From: Streptomyces sp. NRRL F-2664
GTDB lineage: Bacteria > Actinomycetota > Actinomycetes > Streptomycetales > Streptomycetaceae
Assembly (NCBI RefSeq): GCF_000719345.1
Contig: NZ_JOFX01000016.1
Coordinates: 1 to 64,000 of the forward strand
Direction of reading: 5' to 3'
DNA: 64,000 bases
Shown one piece after another: positions 19,474 to 28,649 of the stretch. The position numbers and the translations under genes are program-made. Every line of letters starts with the position of its first letter. The stretch's first letter is position 1. The notes below the pieces were generated by a model. It searched no databases, had not been told where the DNA came from, and was given only the letters and a program-made list of their open reading frames with translations.

Positions 19474-20804
19474 CGCAGGGCCTCCTTTCCGTCGGGCCGC
19501 GGCTGTGGCGGATCGTCCCCCGGACATCGGCCGCGCAGCACGAAACGCTCGGTGAACGCGCCGACGGTGTCCCGGACGTGCGCACTCGCGCCGAGGCGGG
19601 GCAGCGCCTCCGCCGCCGCGCGGAAGCAGGTCTTGGCGGCCGCCCGCAGCTCCGGATCGGCCAGGGCGTTGCGGGCGGCGGACCGCCAGAGCGGGTTGCG
19701 CGGCGCGGGCTGCGTGCCGTAGGTGTCGGCCAGGGCCTTGGCCACCCGGTAGGCGGTCTCGGCGGCCTCCGGATCGTCGAACAGTGCGTGCACGACGGCC
19801 ACCGGCACCAGCCAGCCGTCGTCGCCGGGCTGCGCGTCGATCATGCGCAGCTCCATGTGGCCGCGCGGCCGTACGGGCGGGAAGAGCGTCGTGAGGTGGT
19901 AGTCCAGGTCCTCGGCGGTGGGCGCCCGCAGGGCCGGTCCGCCGTGGCCCGCGCCCGCGCGCAGCCAGTCGCGGAAGGTCGTGCCGGGCGGGACGTCCCA
20001 CGGCTCTCCCTCGTAGGACCGCACGCACATCACCTCGGTGTCCAGCGCCTGCCGCACCCAGCCGTCCCGCGGCTGCGCGTCCAGCGGCGGCGCGAGGGTG
20101 CGCCGGGAGTCAAGGTCGTTCCAGATCCCCTGGCGGGAGCACCGCCAACCGGCGTACGCGCCTTCCTGCGCGGGGGAGTTGGCGAAGGCCGCCACCAGGA
20201 CCGCGCCCAGCAGGTGGGCGAGCCGCCAGCGCCGGCCGTGGCCGAGGGTGCCCGGCTCCTCGTACCCGGCGTCCACGCAGACCTGCACGGAGGCGGAGCC
20301 GCACATCATGGCGCGGCCGGCCGGACCGGTGCGGTCGAAGTAGGCCTCCATCGCGTCGTAGCGGGGGCTGTTCAGTAACCGGCGGTAGGGCAGGCGGGGG
20401 TCACGGCCGAGTCCGTGCAGGACCAGTCCCTGCTCGCTCAGGGCGGCGCGGACGGCGGTGAGGTCGCTCCGGAGGCCCTCCACGCAGCCCGTGAGGGAGG
20501 TGGCGGGGGCCGAGCTGAGTTCGAGCTGGCCGCCGGGCTCGACGGTGACCCGGGAGTTCAGGGGCAGGGCGCGGGCCGCGGCGTGTGCCGTGCGGAGCCG
20601 CTCGGGGGACACGGCCCGTCCGGGGCGCTCGGCGTCGAGGACCAGCCATTCGAGTTCGGCACCGAGCCGGCGGGGCGGGCCGGTCTTGAAGCAGATCCCG
20701 TGGATCAGGTGCTCAGCGTCCGTCTCGCTGATCGCGGGAGAGGGCGGGGAATCAGGGGGCGGGGGTTGGGGAACAGGCGGTGGAACGGGTGGGTCGAGGG
20801 GCAT
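19470..20804 (-). CDS. egtA: Glutamate-cysteine ligase EgtA
   Basis: 444 residues from ATG 20804, with AGGAGAAGAGGA upstream. A Pro-rich leader of about 25 residues precedes the ligase fold (GAELEWLVLD, VTVEPGGQLELSSAP, MMCGSASVQVCVD, RPRGHMELRMIDAQP), which matches GCS2-type glutamate-cysteine ligases. It supplies gamma-glutamylcysteine to EgtB. First gene of the operon; no EgtE-type PLP lyase is present in the window. Confidence 0.93.
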   Translation of the reverse strand: MPLDPPVPPPVPQPPPPDSPPSPAISETDAEHLIHGICFKTGPPRRLGAELEWLVLDAERPGRAVSPERLRTAHAAARALPLNSRVTVEPGGQLELSSAPATSLTGCVEGLRSDLTAVRAALSEQGLVLHGLGRDPRLPYRRLLNSPRYDAMEAYFDRTGPAGRAMMCGSASVQVCVDAGYEEPGTLGHGRRWRLAHLLGAVLVAAFANSPAQEGAYAGWRCSRQGIWNDLDSRRTLAPPLDAQPRDGWVRQALDTEVMCVRSYEGEPWDVPPGTTFRDWLRAGAGHGGPALRAPTAEDLDYHLTTLFPPVRPRGHMELRMIDAQPGDDGWLVPVAVVHALFDDPEAAETAYRVAKALADTYGTQPAPRNPLWRSAARNALADPELRAAAKTCFRAAAEALPRLGASAHVRDTVGAFTERFVLRGRCPGDDPPQPRPDGKEALR

Positions 20805-20913
20805 GACCGGGTCCTCTTCTCCTGTCGTCGGGCCGTGGCATCACCCGTGCCTACCCCTCCCTCAGGGACAAAATCCTTTGCCGCCGGGGAAAAGGAGCGC
20901 CCAGGATGGCGGC

Positions 20914-21756
20914 GTGAGCAGCAGATTGCGCGAGATCGCGCGGGAGAACGCGGACATCCTGGCGGCCGGCGGGTACCGGACGCGGTCGGGGCGGCAGGTC
21001 CCGCTCGCCGCCGCCCTGGCGGACGCCAAGGCGGGAACCAGAATATACGGACCAAAGCGTGTCATTCCAGGCGAAGGGCCCGTCGGTGGGGGGTACGCGA
21101 CCGCCGTCGAGGTCACGGGGGAGAGCAGCACGGTCGCGGCCCGCAGGCTCACCGCGGAGGCTGCGACGGGTGCGGCGGGCGCCGCCGGGGTGCCGGTGGC
21201 GGTCCTCAACTTCGCGTCGGCCCGCAATCCCGGGGGCGGCTACGTCCGCGGGGCGAAGGCCCAGGAGGAGGCCCTCTGCCGGGCCTCCGCCCTGTACGAA
21301 ACGCTGCTGGAGGCGCCGGAGTACTACGAGGTCCACCGGGCGGAAGCCAGCACCTTCTACACCGACCGGGTGATTCACTCGCCCGGCGTCCCGGTGTTCC
21401 GCGACGACCGGGGCGAGCTGATGGACTCGCCGTTCCTGGCCGGCTTCCTGACCTCGCCCGCGCCGAACGCCGGCACGATCCTGCGGCAGGAGCCCGAACG
21501 GGCCGCCGAGATTCCGGGGGCGCTGGCCCGGCGCGCACAGCTCGTCCTGGAGGTGGCGGCCTCGCACGGCTACCGGCGGCTGGTGCTCGGGGCCTGGGGC
21601 TGCGGGGTCTTCCGCAACGACCCGGCGGCGGTGGCCGAGGCCTTCCGCGCCCTGCTGGCGGGACGCTTCGCGGGCACCTTCGAACAGGTGACCTTCGCGA
21701 TCCTGGACCGCGATCCGACCACCCGGGAGACCTTCGAGCGCCTCCTCCTTCCCTGA
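20914..21756 (+). CDS. Bacterial poly(ADP-ribose) glycohydrolase (PARG, TIGR02452)
   Basis: 280 residues from GTG 20914; an ATG at 20905 leads to an immediate stop, and AGGAG/CAGGA lie upstream. It carries the PARG signature GGG-X7-QEE in NPGGGYVRGAKAQEEALCR and the macrodomain-like LVLGAWGCGVFRNDP. Proteins of this family remove poly(ADP-ribose) chains. It is divergent from egtA across 109 bases. A PARG next to egtA is also what I recall for S. coelicolor. What it acts on in the cell is unknown. Confidence 0.9.
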   Translation: MSSRLREIARENADILAAGGYRTRSGRQVPLAAALADAKAGTRIYGPKRVIPGEGPVGGGYATAVEVTGESSTVAARRLTAEAATGAAGAAGVPVAVLNFASARNPGGGYVRGAKAQEEALCRASALYETLLEAPEYYEVHRAEASTFYTDRVIHSPGVPVFRDDRGELMDSPFLAGFLTSPAPNAGTILRQEPERAAEIPGALARRAQLVLEVAASHGYRRLVLGAWGCGVFRNDPAAVAEAFRALLAGRFAGTFEQVTFAILDRDPTTRETFERLLLP

Positions 21757-21806
21757 TGCCGCCGGGCACCGCCCGCCAGGGCGCGTGCACCACCCCGCGG
21801 CTCAGG

Positions 21807-22271
21807 TCACCCGTGCCAGCCGTAGCGTTCGCGCAGGCGGGTCGCCACCAGGGCGAAGCGGCCGCGGTCCAGCGCGCAGGCCTCCCGCCGCATCCCCGAC
21901 TCGTGGAGACGCAGCACCCGGTCCACGTCGACCCACGACTCCCGGCCCGCACCGTCCCAGGGTCCCGTCCCGATCGGCACCCACTCGTGGTCGTGGTCGT
22001 GCCGCTTGCTGGACAGCTGTACGGCGAGCAGCGTCCGGCGGCCCGGTTCGCGGGCCACGACGAGCACCGGCCGGTCCTTGCCGCGGCCGTCGTTCTCCTC
22101 GAACGGGACCCAGGTCCAGACGATCTCGCCCGGGTCCGGGTCGCCGTCGGGATCGGGCGCGTACTCCGTCCGCACCGGCCCGATGGCGTGCGGATCGGCT
22201 TCGGTGGTGGCCGAGGCGCCGGCGCGGCCCGGCTGGTCGGCGCGCCCGCTGCTGTGTGAAAGTGCCGTCAT
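21807..22271 (-). CDS. PemK/MazF-family protein, no antitoxin alongside
   Basis: 154 residues from ATG 22271. After a disordered Ser/Ala/Pro-rich leader comes the PemK/MazF fold: EIVWTWVPFEENDGRGKDRP, VLVVAR, LLAVQLSSK, SWVDVDRVLRL. MazF-like toxins are mRNA endonucleases, but no small antitoxin gene lies before or after it, so it may be a solitary housekeeping-type member rather than an active toxin. It is read in the same direction as the next membrane protein gene, 47 bases away. Confidence 0.78.
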   Translation of the reverse strand: MTALSHSSGRADQPGRAGASATTEADPHAIGPVRTEYAPDPDGDPDPGEIVWTWVPFEENDGRGKDRPVLVVAREPGRRTLLAVQLSSKRHDHDHEWVPIGTGPWDGAGRESWVDVDRVLRLHESGMRREACALDRGRFALVATRLRERYGWHG

Positions 22272-22318
22272 CCGGGCGAGGGTACTGCCTCCCCAACCGC
22301 CTGCTCCGCCACGGGAAC

Positions 22319-22765
22319 CTACGGCGTGCGCCCCTCCGCCTCGTGGTGCGCTCCCGTGCACAGGGCCCAGACGACGAGGACGTTGACGGCGATGAGCACC
22401 AGCGCCCACAGCGGGTAGTACGGCAGCCAGAGGAAGTTGGCGACCGCGCCGAGTCCGGCGACGATGATGCCGAGGTAGCGCGCCCACGCGGCACCGGCGG
22501 CGAGGACGGCGCAGCCGGCCGCGACCAGGGCGACCCCCAGGACCAGGTGGATCCAGCCCCAGCCGGTCAGGCTGAACTCGAACACGTAGTGGCGCGTCAC
22601 GACGAACAGGTCGTCGTCGGCGACGGCGGCGATCCCCTCGAAGAACGCCATCGCTCCGCCGAAGACCATCAGGACGGCCGCCAGGACGGTTCTGCCCGAC
22701 GTGGCCGCGTGCCACGAGCCCCGGTGCGTGCGGGCCGCCCGGGGCCTGCCGGCGTCTTCGGCCAT
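22319..22765 (-). CDS. Four-helix membrane protein, DUF7144-like
   Basis: 148 residues from ATG 22765. Four hydrophobic segments are clear (TVLAAVLMVFGGAMAFFEGI, IHLVLGVALVAAGCAVLAAG, YLGIIVAGLGAVANFLWLPY, WALVLIAVNVLVVWALC) with an acidic extracellular stretch (ADDDLFVV) after the first. This pattern is common in streptomycetes as uncharacterised DUF7144-type proteins. No function is known. Confidence 0.85.
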   Translation of the reverse strand: MAEDAGRPRAARTHRGSWHAATSGRTVLAAVLMVFGGAMAFFEGIAAVADDDLFVVTRHYVFEFSLTGWGWIHLVLGVALVAAGCAVLAAGAAWARYLGIIVAGLGAVANFLWLPYYPLWALVLIAVNVLVVWALCTGAHHEAEGRTP

Positions 22766-22923
22766 GTCGGTCTCCTCGGGTGGCAGTGCCGGCCGACGGG
22801 GCGGGCCGGACCGGCGGGATCCCCCTCCAGCGTGTCACGGGGCCCCGCCGCCGGCATTCCGGCCCCGCGCGGCCCCCCGCGCGGCCCCCCGCGCGGCTTC
22901 CGCCCGGCGCCGGGGGGCTGCCC

Positions 22924-24372
22924 TCAGCCGGGTCGTCGGGCCGCCCAGCCCTCCACCGCCTCCAGCTGCGCGGCCAGGCTCAGCAGCAGCGGCTCCGAGT
23001 CCGCCGGGCCGAGCAACTGCGCGCCCACCGGCAGCCCGTCCTCCGTCAGCCCGGCCGGGACGTTCACCCCGGGCCAGCCCAGGACGTTCCACGTCCACGC
23101 GTACGGACAGGCGGCGATCATCGCCCGGTCCGTCGCCATGGCCCCCAGACCGGCGAGCGCCCCGATCCGCAGCGGCGCAGTGGCCGTCGTCGGGGTGAGG
23201 ACCACGTCGAAACGGCCGAAGATCTCACCGACCCGCCGGTGCAGCACGGCTTCCGCCCGCCGGGACACGCGCAACGGCAGACCACCCAGCAGTCGGCCCG
23301 TGCGTACGGCCTCGTGCGTCCGCGGGTCCAGCAGCGCCGGGTCCGGCATGCGGGCCGCCCAGTCCCGTACGCCGCTGGTCGCGCGGGGTACGAACGTCAG
23401 GCCGATCGGGCCGTAGCGGGGGTCCTCCGGGATCACCTCGTGCCCCAGCGACTCCAGCCGCGCCGCCAACCGCTCCACCGCGGAACGCACCTCCGGGTCG
23501 AGGGACTTGGGCGTCGCCGTGAAGGCCATCGCGAAGGACAGCGCGATCCGCAGCCGGCGCGGGGTGCGCCGGGCCGCCTCCACGGCGCGGATGGGCGCGG
23601 GGCGGTGCAGGTCGGCGGGATGCGGTCCGCTGGCGGCGTCCAGCAGGAGCGCCGCGTCCGCGACCGTACGGGCCAGGACCCCGTTGACCGTGAGCCCGTT
23701 GAAGGACTCCCGCTCCGGCCAGGTGGAGATCCGCCCGCGTTGCGGCTTCACACCGACGAGATGGGTCCATGCGGCGGGGATCCGTACCGACCCGGCCCCG
23801 TCCGAGCCGAGCGCCGCCGGGACCAGGCCCGCCGCCACGGCGGCCGCCGAGCCGCCGGAGGAACCGCCCGGGGTGTAGGACCGGTGCCACGGATTGCGGG
23901 TCTCGCCGAAGGCCCCGCCCTCGGTGAAGGGCCACTGCCCCAGCTCCGGCGTCTGCGTCTTGCCGACGATGACCGCGCCGGCCGCCCGCAGCCTGCGCAC
24001 CGCCTCGCTGTCGACGGTCTTGGGGGCGAAGGCCCCGCCGCAGCCGAACGCCGTCGCCTCGCCGGCCACGTCCATGTCGTCCTTCACCGCGAGCGGCACG
24101 CCCAGCAGCGGCAGCCGCTCGCCCGCTGCGAGCCTGAGGTCGGCCGCGTCGGCCTCGGCCAGCGCCGCCTCCGCGCGCACCGTCCGGAAGGCGTTCAGCC
24201 CGGGCTGCGCCGCGGCGATCCGCAGGAGCGCCTGCTCCGTCAACTCCCGCGCGGAGACACGCCCTTCCGCCAGCGCGGCGGCCATCTCGACCAGACCGCC
24301 GCACGGCGTCGTGGACCCGGCCGCGGACTGCGGCGTGACCGCTGCCGCGGCAGCACCGGTTGACTCCGACAT
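22924..24372 (-). CDS. Amidase, amidase-signature family
   Basis: 482 residues from ATG 24372. The Ser-cisSer-Lys triad is visible: Lys in GVPLAVKDDMD (about 97), and GGSSGGSAAA with the two Ser (about 165-175). The full fold is present from residue 27 to the end (VLTPTTATAPL, GWPGVNVPAG). The amide substrate cannot be told; Gly-rich family members include aryl acylamidases and indoleacetamide hydrolases. A perfect 12-bp palindrome of TetR-operator type lies 16 bases upstream of the start codon. Confidence 0.9.
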   Translation of the reverse strand: MSESTGAAAAAVTPQSAAGSTTPCGGLVEMAAALAEGRVSARELTEQALLRIAAAQPGLNAFRTVRAEAALAEADAADLRLAAGERLPLLGVPLAVKDDMDVAGEATAFGCGGAFAPKTVDSEAVRRLRAAGAVIVGKTQTPELGQWPFTEGGAFGETRNPWHRSYTPGGSSGGSAAAVAAGLVPAALGSDGAGSVRIPAAWTHLVGVKPQRGRISTWPERESFNGLTVNGVLARTVADAALLLDAASGPHPADLHRPAPIRAVEAARRTPRRLRIALSFAMAFTATPKSLDPEVRSAVERLAARLESLGHEVIPEDPRYGPIGLTFVPRATSGVRDWAARMPDPALLDPRTHEAVRTGRLLGGLPLRVSRRAEAVLHRRVGEIFGRFDVVLTPTTATAPLRIGALAGLGAMATDRAMIAACPYAWTWNVLGWPGVNVPAGLTEDGLPVGAQLLGPADSEPLLLSLAAQLEAVEGWAARRPG

Positions 24373-24388
24373 CGCGAACCCTCCCCGT

Positions 24389-24400
24389 TACCGATCGGTA
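24389..24400. promoter_or_regulatory. Palindromic operator TACCGATCGGTA
   Basis: Perfect 12-bp palindrome centred 22 bases upstream of the amidase start. This is a frequent TetR-family operator core in actinobacteria. No TetR gene is nearby, so the regulator would be encoded elsewhere. Confidence 0.5.
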
Positions 24401-24436
24401 GGAAGACCGTAGCGGGGAGCGGCCCAGGATGTCAGT

Positions 24437-24457
24437 GCGAGGAGGGGACCTCCTCGC
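24437..24457. terminator. Perfect 9-bp hairpin
   Basis: GCGAGGAGG, a three-base loop GGA, then CCTCCTCGC. It lies about 100 bases beyond the end of the DUF4190 gene and before the amidase promoter, so it probably ends the former transcript. Confidence 0.5.
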
Positions 24458-24560
24458 GCCGGCAGGAAGCGTGTGGAAGGCCCGCCGGCGGGTGCGGGCC
24501 GTCGCCCGCAGCCGCGGCGCGGACGGCGTCCGTCGCGGGCCTGGGCGGCGCGCCCGCTGC

Positions 24561-25343
24561 TCAGCTGCCGCCGGCCCGGACCGATCCGGTGCTCGCACCG
24601 CTGGCGTCACCCAGGAAGCAGGTGACCTCGCGGTCGCCGAGGGCCCACGTCGAGGCCTGCGGGAAGTAGTAGTAGACCTCCAGCTTGTCCGCGAGGCCCG
24701 GGTCCTCGCCGACGTAGTCGGTCAGCAGCTTGCCGGCGCACTTCTCCTCGGCGAGCGCGGTGACCTTCTCCGTCCCCGGGTACGTGCCGTTGTCCAGGTT
24801 GAAGACGGCGTACGCCTCGCCCTCGTGCGGCTGGTCGCAGGGCACCACGCGCACCGAGAACGACGCTTCGCCGCCGTCCTCGTCCTGGTACTCCGCCAGG
24901 TCGCCGCCCGTGTTGAAGCAGTCCCCGGTACGGATGTCGCTCGTCCTGCTGGAGCCCGAGCCGGTGACCTGCCCGCTGGTGTCGCGCTTCGGCGTCGGCC
25001 CGTCGTCGAGTGCTCCGGAGAGCCCGAGGACCAGCAGGATCCCGTAGAAGGCGATGGTCACGCCGTGGATGACGATCGCCGCGACGGCGAAGCCCTTGCC
25101 CTTCTCGCCGCGCCGGCGGATCTGGGAGAGGGCCACGATGCCGAGGATCAGCGGCACCAGCGGGATCGCGCACACGAGGGACATGACGAACGCGACGATG
25201 GCCAGCGCGTTGTTCTTCTGGGGGGCCGGCGGCGGGTACCAGCCCTGCGGGCCGCCGAACGGCGCGGGCTGCCCCGGCTGTCCGTACGGTCCCGGCTGCG
25301 GGTACGGCTCGGGGGACGACGGGGGGCCGGGCGGTATGGACAT
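24561..25343 (-). CDS. DUF4190 membrane protein with extracellular Cys domain
   Basis: 260 residues from ATG 25343. A cytoplasmic Pro/Gly/Gln-rich head of about 42 residues precedes two membrane segments (ALAIVAFVMSLVCAIPLVPL, VIHGVTIAFYGILLVLGLSG) of the DUF4190 type. After a short acidic linker the C-terminal ~130 residues, probably outside, contain paired Cys (DCFNTGG, VVPCDQPHEGE, EEKCAGK, VTCFLGD) as in septum-formation-type (PF13845) domains. Role unknown. Confidence 0.85.
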   Translation of the reverse strand: MSIPPGPPSSPEPYPQPGPYGQPGQPAPFGGPQGWYPPPAPQKNNALAIVAFVMSLVCAIPLVPLILGIVALSQIRRRGEKGKGFAVAAIVIHGVTIAFYGILLVLGLSGALDDGPTPKRDTSGQVTGSGSSRTSDIRTGDCFNTGGDLAEYQDEDGGEASFSVRVVPCDQPHEGEAYAVFNLDNGTYPGTEKVTALAEEKCAGKLLTDYVGEDPGLADKLEVYYYFPQASTWALGDREVTCFLGDASGASTGSVRAGGS

Positions 25344-25715
25344 GCGCGTGGAGCTCCTTGCTCAGAGGGTGGGACGCAGCCGACGGCGGGCGGCGACGGG
25401 CCGCCGCTGCGTGCAGGCAGGCTTGATGGTCGCACGCAGCCAGGACAGCCCGATCCCCGGTGTCCCGCAGGCGGCCGGCCCCCGCCCGGCGGCCGCACGC
25501 GGCCCCGCACCCCCGAGAGGGCGGATCCCGCTGGTGATCGGGACGGTCCCGGGTCGGCACTGTGGGCGGCCGTGCCGCGAGGGGGCCGTTGACAGGCGGT
25601 GAGCTGCGGACGGACACTGCGGGCGCGCCCCACCGGGCGTGCCCGGTGGCGTGCCCCGGTGCCGGACCGGCATCGGTGCGCCCGCGCCCGTACGGATCCG
25701 CCCAGGAGAGACCCC
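25344..25715. other. Intergenic region with a thiolase promoter
   Basis: About 370 bases between divergent genes without a supported gene. A promoter-like pair TTGACA (25589-25594) and GACACT (25613-25618, spacing 18) points to the thiolase gene, leaving a leader of roughly 90 bases. GC-rich dyads are frequent from 25460 to 25560 but none stands out. Confidence 0.5.
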
Positions 25716-26915
25716 ATGAGCATCCGCACCGTCCGCGACGTCTACGTCGTCGACGCCGTCCGCACTCCCATCGGCAAGTTCGGCGGGGCCCTCGCCGGGG
25801 TCCGGCCCGACGACCTGGCCGCGCACGTGGTGCGTGCCCTGGTGGACCGTACGCCCGATCTCGATCCGGCCCGCATCGACGACGTCGTCTTCGGCGACGC
25901 CAACGGCGCGGGCGAGGACAACCGCGACGTCGCCCGCATGGCGGTACTGCTGGCGGGCCTGCCCGTGACCGTTCCCGGCGTCACCGTCAACCGGCTCTGC
26001 GGATCCGGCCTGGAGGCCGTGATCCAGGCCGCCCGTGCCATCGCCCTCGGGGACGCCTCCGTGGCCGTGGCGGGCGGCGTCGAGTCGATGAGCCGCGCCC
26101 CGTGGGTGGTCCAGAAGCCCGAGCGGGCGTTCCCCGCCGGCCACCAGCAGATGTGGTCCACCACGCTGGGCTGGCGGATGACGAACCCCCGGATGCCCGC
26201 CGAGTGGACCGGCTCCCTCGGCGAAGGAGCCGAACTGATCGCGGACAAGTACGCCGTCACCCGCGAGGCACAGGACGCCTTCGCGCTGGAGAGCCACCGC
26301 AAGGCCGCGGCCGCCTGGGCCGCCGGCCTCTACGACGGCGAGGTCGTGCCCTACGCGGGCGTGGACCTGGCACGGGACGAGTGCATCCGCGAGGGCTCCA
26401 CGCCCGAGGCGCTGGCCAAGCTGAAGCCCGCCTTCCGGACGGACGGCCGGGGTACGGTCACGGCGGGCAACGCCTCCCCGCTCAACGACGGCGCGGCCGC
26501 CCTGCTGCTGACCGACGAGGCGGGCCTGGCCGCCACGGGACGGGAGCCGCTCGCCCGCATCAGCGCCTGCGCCGTCACCGGGATCGAGCCCCAGCTCTTC
26601 GGCCTCGGTCCGGTCGACGCCGTCGAGCGCGCCCTCGGCAAGGCCGGCCGGGGCCTCGGCGACCTCTCCGTCCTCGAACTCAACGAGGCCTTCGCGGCGC
26701 AGGCCCTGGGCTGCCTGGCGGCCTGGCCGGAGCTGGACCCGGCCGTGGTCAACCCGCGCGGCGGCGCCATCGCGATCGGCCACCCGCTCGGCGCGTCGGG
26801 CGCCCGCCTGGCCGGCTCGGTCGCGCACCAGCTGGCCGCCGCGGGCTCCGGTACGGGCATGGCCGCGCTGTGCATCGGCGTCGGGCAGGGCATCGCGCTC
26901 GTCCTGGAGCGCTGA
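25716..26915 (+). CDS. Acetyl-CoA acyltransferase (thiolase)
   Basis: 399 residues from ATG 25716, preceded by AGGAGAG. Degradative thiolase motifs are intact: Cys95 in NRLCGSGLEA, His356 in AIGHPLGASGAR and Cys386 in LCIGVGQG. It cleaves 3-ketoacyl-CoA (or 3-oxoadipyl-CoA) to acetyl-CoA. The length and VYVVDAVRTPIGKFGG start resemble PcaF/PaaJ/FadA-type enzymes. No beta-oxidation partner is adjacent; an aldehyde dehydrogenase gene follows 163 bases later. Confidence 0.9.
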   Translation: MSIRTVRDVYVVDAVRTPIGKFGGALAGVRPDDLAAHVVRALVDRTPDLDPARIDDVVFGDANGAGEDNRDVARMAVLLAGLPVTVPGVTVNRLCGSGLEAVIQAARAIALGDASVAVAGGVESMSRAPWVVQKPERAFPAGHQQMWSTTLGWRMTNPRMPAEWTGSLGEGAELIADKYAVTREAQDAFALESHRKAAAAWAAGLYDGEVVPYAGVDLARDECIREGSTPEALAKLKPAFRTDGRGTVTAGNASPLNDGAAALLLTDEAGLAATGREPLARISACAVTGIEPQLFGLGPVDAVERALGKAGRGLGDLSVLELNEAFAAQALGCLAAWPELDPAVVNPRGGAIAIGHPLGASGARLAGSVAHQLAAAGSGTGMAALCIGVGQGIALVLER

Positions 26916-27078
26916 CGGTTCAGCCCCGAGGGTGTCGATCGTTTCCGGTCAGCCCTCGGCCCCAACTGCCCAATAACTGAACAGAAGTGGCGCCTCCGGT
27001 CTGGCACGATGGCGCGTGCTGCCCCGCCCCACCCCCCCTGCACGGCAGCCCGCCCACCCCCACCGGAGGCCCCGCGCC

Positions 27079-28518
27079 ATGCCGCTCCTCGACCCGACGC
27101 TCTGGCAGGACGGACCCACCCTCACCGGCGGAGCGGCCCCCGTCGTCGAACCCGCGACCGGCCGCACCCTCGCCACCCTCGACCTCGCCGCGCCCGCCGA
27201 CGTCGCGGAGTGCGCCGTACGTGCCCGGGCGGCCCAGCGGGAGTGGTCCCGCACCACCCATGTCGAACGGGCGGCCGTGCTGCGCCGCGCCGGCGACCTC
27301 TTCACCGCCCACACCGACGAACTGGGGCAGTGGCTGGTGCGTGAGTCCGGGTCGATACCCGGCAAGGCCGCGTTCGAGCTGCACGTCGCCGCCCAGGAGT
27401 GCTACGAGGCCGCGGCGCTGGCGTCGCGCCCGACCGGGCAGGTCCTGCCGAGCGAGGCGCCCCGGCTGTCCTTCACCCGCCGGGTCCCGGCGGGCGTGGT
27501 CGGGGTCGTCGCCCCCTTCAACGCCCCGCTCATCCTGGCGATCCGCTCGGTCGCACCGGCGCTGGCGCTCGGCAACGCGGTCCTCCTCAAGCCGGACCGG
27601 CGCACCGCCGTCTGCGGCGGACTCGCCCTGGCGGCGGTCTTCGCCGCCGCGGGGCTGCCGGACGGGCTCCTGCACGTCCTGCCCGGCGGCGCCGACGCAG
27701 GTGCGGCGGTGGTCGCCGACCCGCGGGTGCCGGTGGTGTCCTTCACCGGATCCACCGCCGTCGGCCGCACCGTCGCGGAGCTGGCGGGGCGCCACCTCAA
27801 GCGCGTCCACCTGGAGTTGGGCGGCAACTCGGCCCTCGTCGTGCTGTCCGACGCGGACATCGGGGCCGCCGTCGCCCAGGCTTCCTGGGGTTCCTTCTTC
27901 CACCAGGGCCAGATCTGCATGACGGCCGGCCGCCACCTCGTGCACGCCTCGCTCTACGACGAGTACGTCGAGCGGCTCGCCGCACGCGCCGAGGAGCTGG
28001 CCGTCGGGGACCCCTACCGCGAGCAGGTGCACCTCGGCCCGCTGATCGACCGCGACCAGCTGGAGCGCGTCCACGCCCTGGTGGAGGCCAGCACGGCGGC
28101 GGGGGCCAAGCTCGTCGCCGGCGGCACGCACCGGGACCTCTTCTACCGGCCGACCGTGCTCGCGGGCGCGGCCGACGACACCCCCGCCTACACGGAGGAG
28201 GTCTTCGGCCCGGTGGCGCCCGTCCGGTCCTTCGCGACCGAGGACGAAGCGGTGGAACTGGCCTCGGCCGGACCGTACGGCCTGTCCCTGGGGATCGTGA
28301 CCCGCGACGCCGGACGCGGCCTCGACCTGGCCGAGCGGATCCCGACCGGCATCGCGCATGTCAACGACCAGACGGTGAACGACGAGGCCGTCGCACCGTT
28401 CGGCGGTGTCGGCGCCTCCGGCACCGGGGCCCGCTTCGGCGGCGAGGCGAACCTGGACGCCTTTACGGAACTGCGCTGGACCACGGCCCGCACCGCTCCC
28501 GCCGGGCACCCCTTCTGA
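27079..28518 (+). CDS. Aldehyde dehydrogenase, benzaldehyde-dehydrogenase type
   Basis: 479 residues from ATG 27079 with CGGAGG upstream. Catalytic Cys280 in GQICMTAGR and Glu246 in LELGGNSALV are present, with the NAD site PFNAPLILAIRSVAPALALG and SFTGSTAVGRTV. The ICMTAGR context is typical of benzaldehyde and related aromatic aldehyde dehydrogenases; the true substrate is unknown. With the thiolase before it, a role in aromatic or fatty compound breakdown is possible but not shown. Confidence 0.9.
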   Translation: MPLLDPTLWQDGPTLTGGAAPVVEPATGRTLATLDLAAPADVAECAVRARAAQREWSRTTHVERAAVLRRAGDLFTAHTDELGQWLVRESGSIPGKAAFELHVAAQECYEAAALASRPTGQVLPSEAPRLSFTRRVPAGVVGVVAPFNAPLILAIRSVAPALALGNAVLLKPDRRTAVCGGLALAAVFAAAGLPDGLLHVLPGGADAGAAVVADPRVPVVSFTGSTAVGRTVAELAGRHLKRVHLELGGNSALVVLSDADIGAAVAQASWGSFFHQGQICMTAGRHLVHASLYDEYVERLAARAEELAVGDPYREQVHLGPLIDRDQLERVHALVEASTAAGAKLVAGGTHRDLFYRPTVLAGAADDTPAYTEEVFGPVAPVRSFATEDEAVELASAGPYGLSLGIVTRDAGRGLDLAERIPTGIAHVNDQTVNDEAVAPFGGVGASGTGARFGGEANLDAFTELRWTTARTAPAGHPF

Positions 28519-28649
28519 CCCGGTGCCCCTTCCGGCCCGGCACCCCGTCCGGCCGATCACCTCTGCCGACGCCGTCCCGGGCGGGTGGAATGGACGGGAC
28601 CGGTCGTTCGTTCACCGAGCAGACGGCTCTATCAGGAGGTCTGTACACC

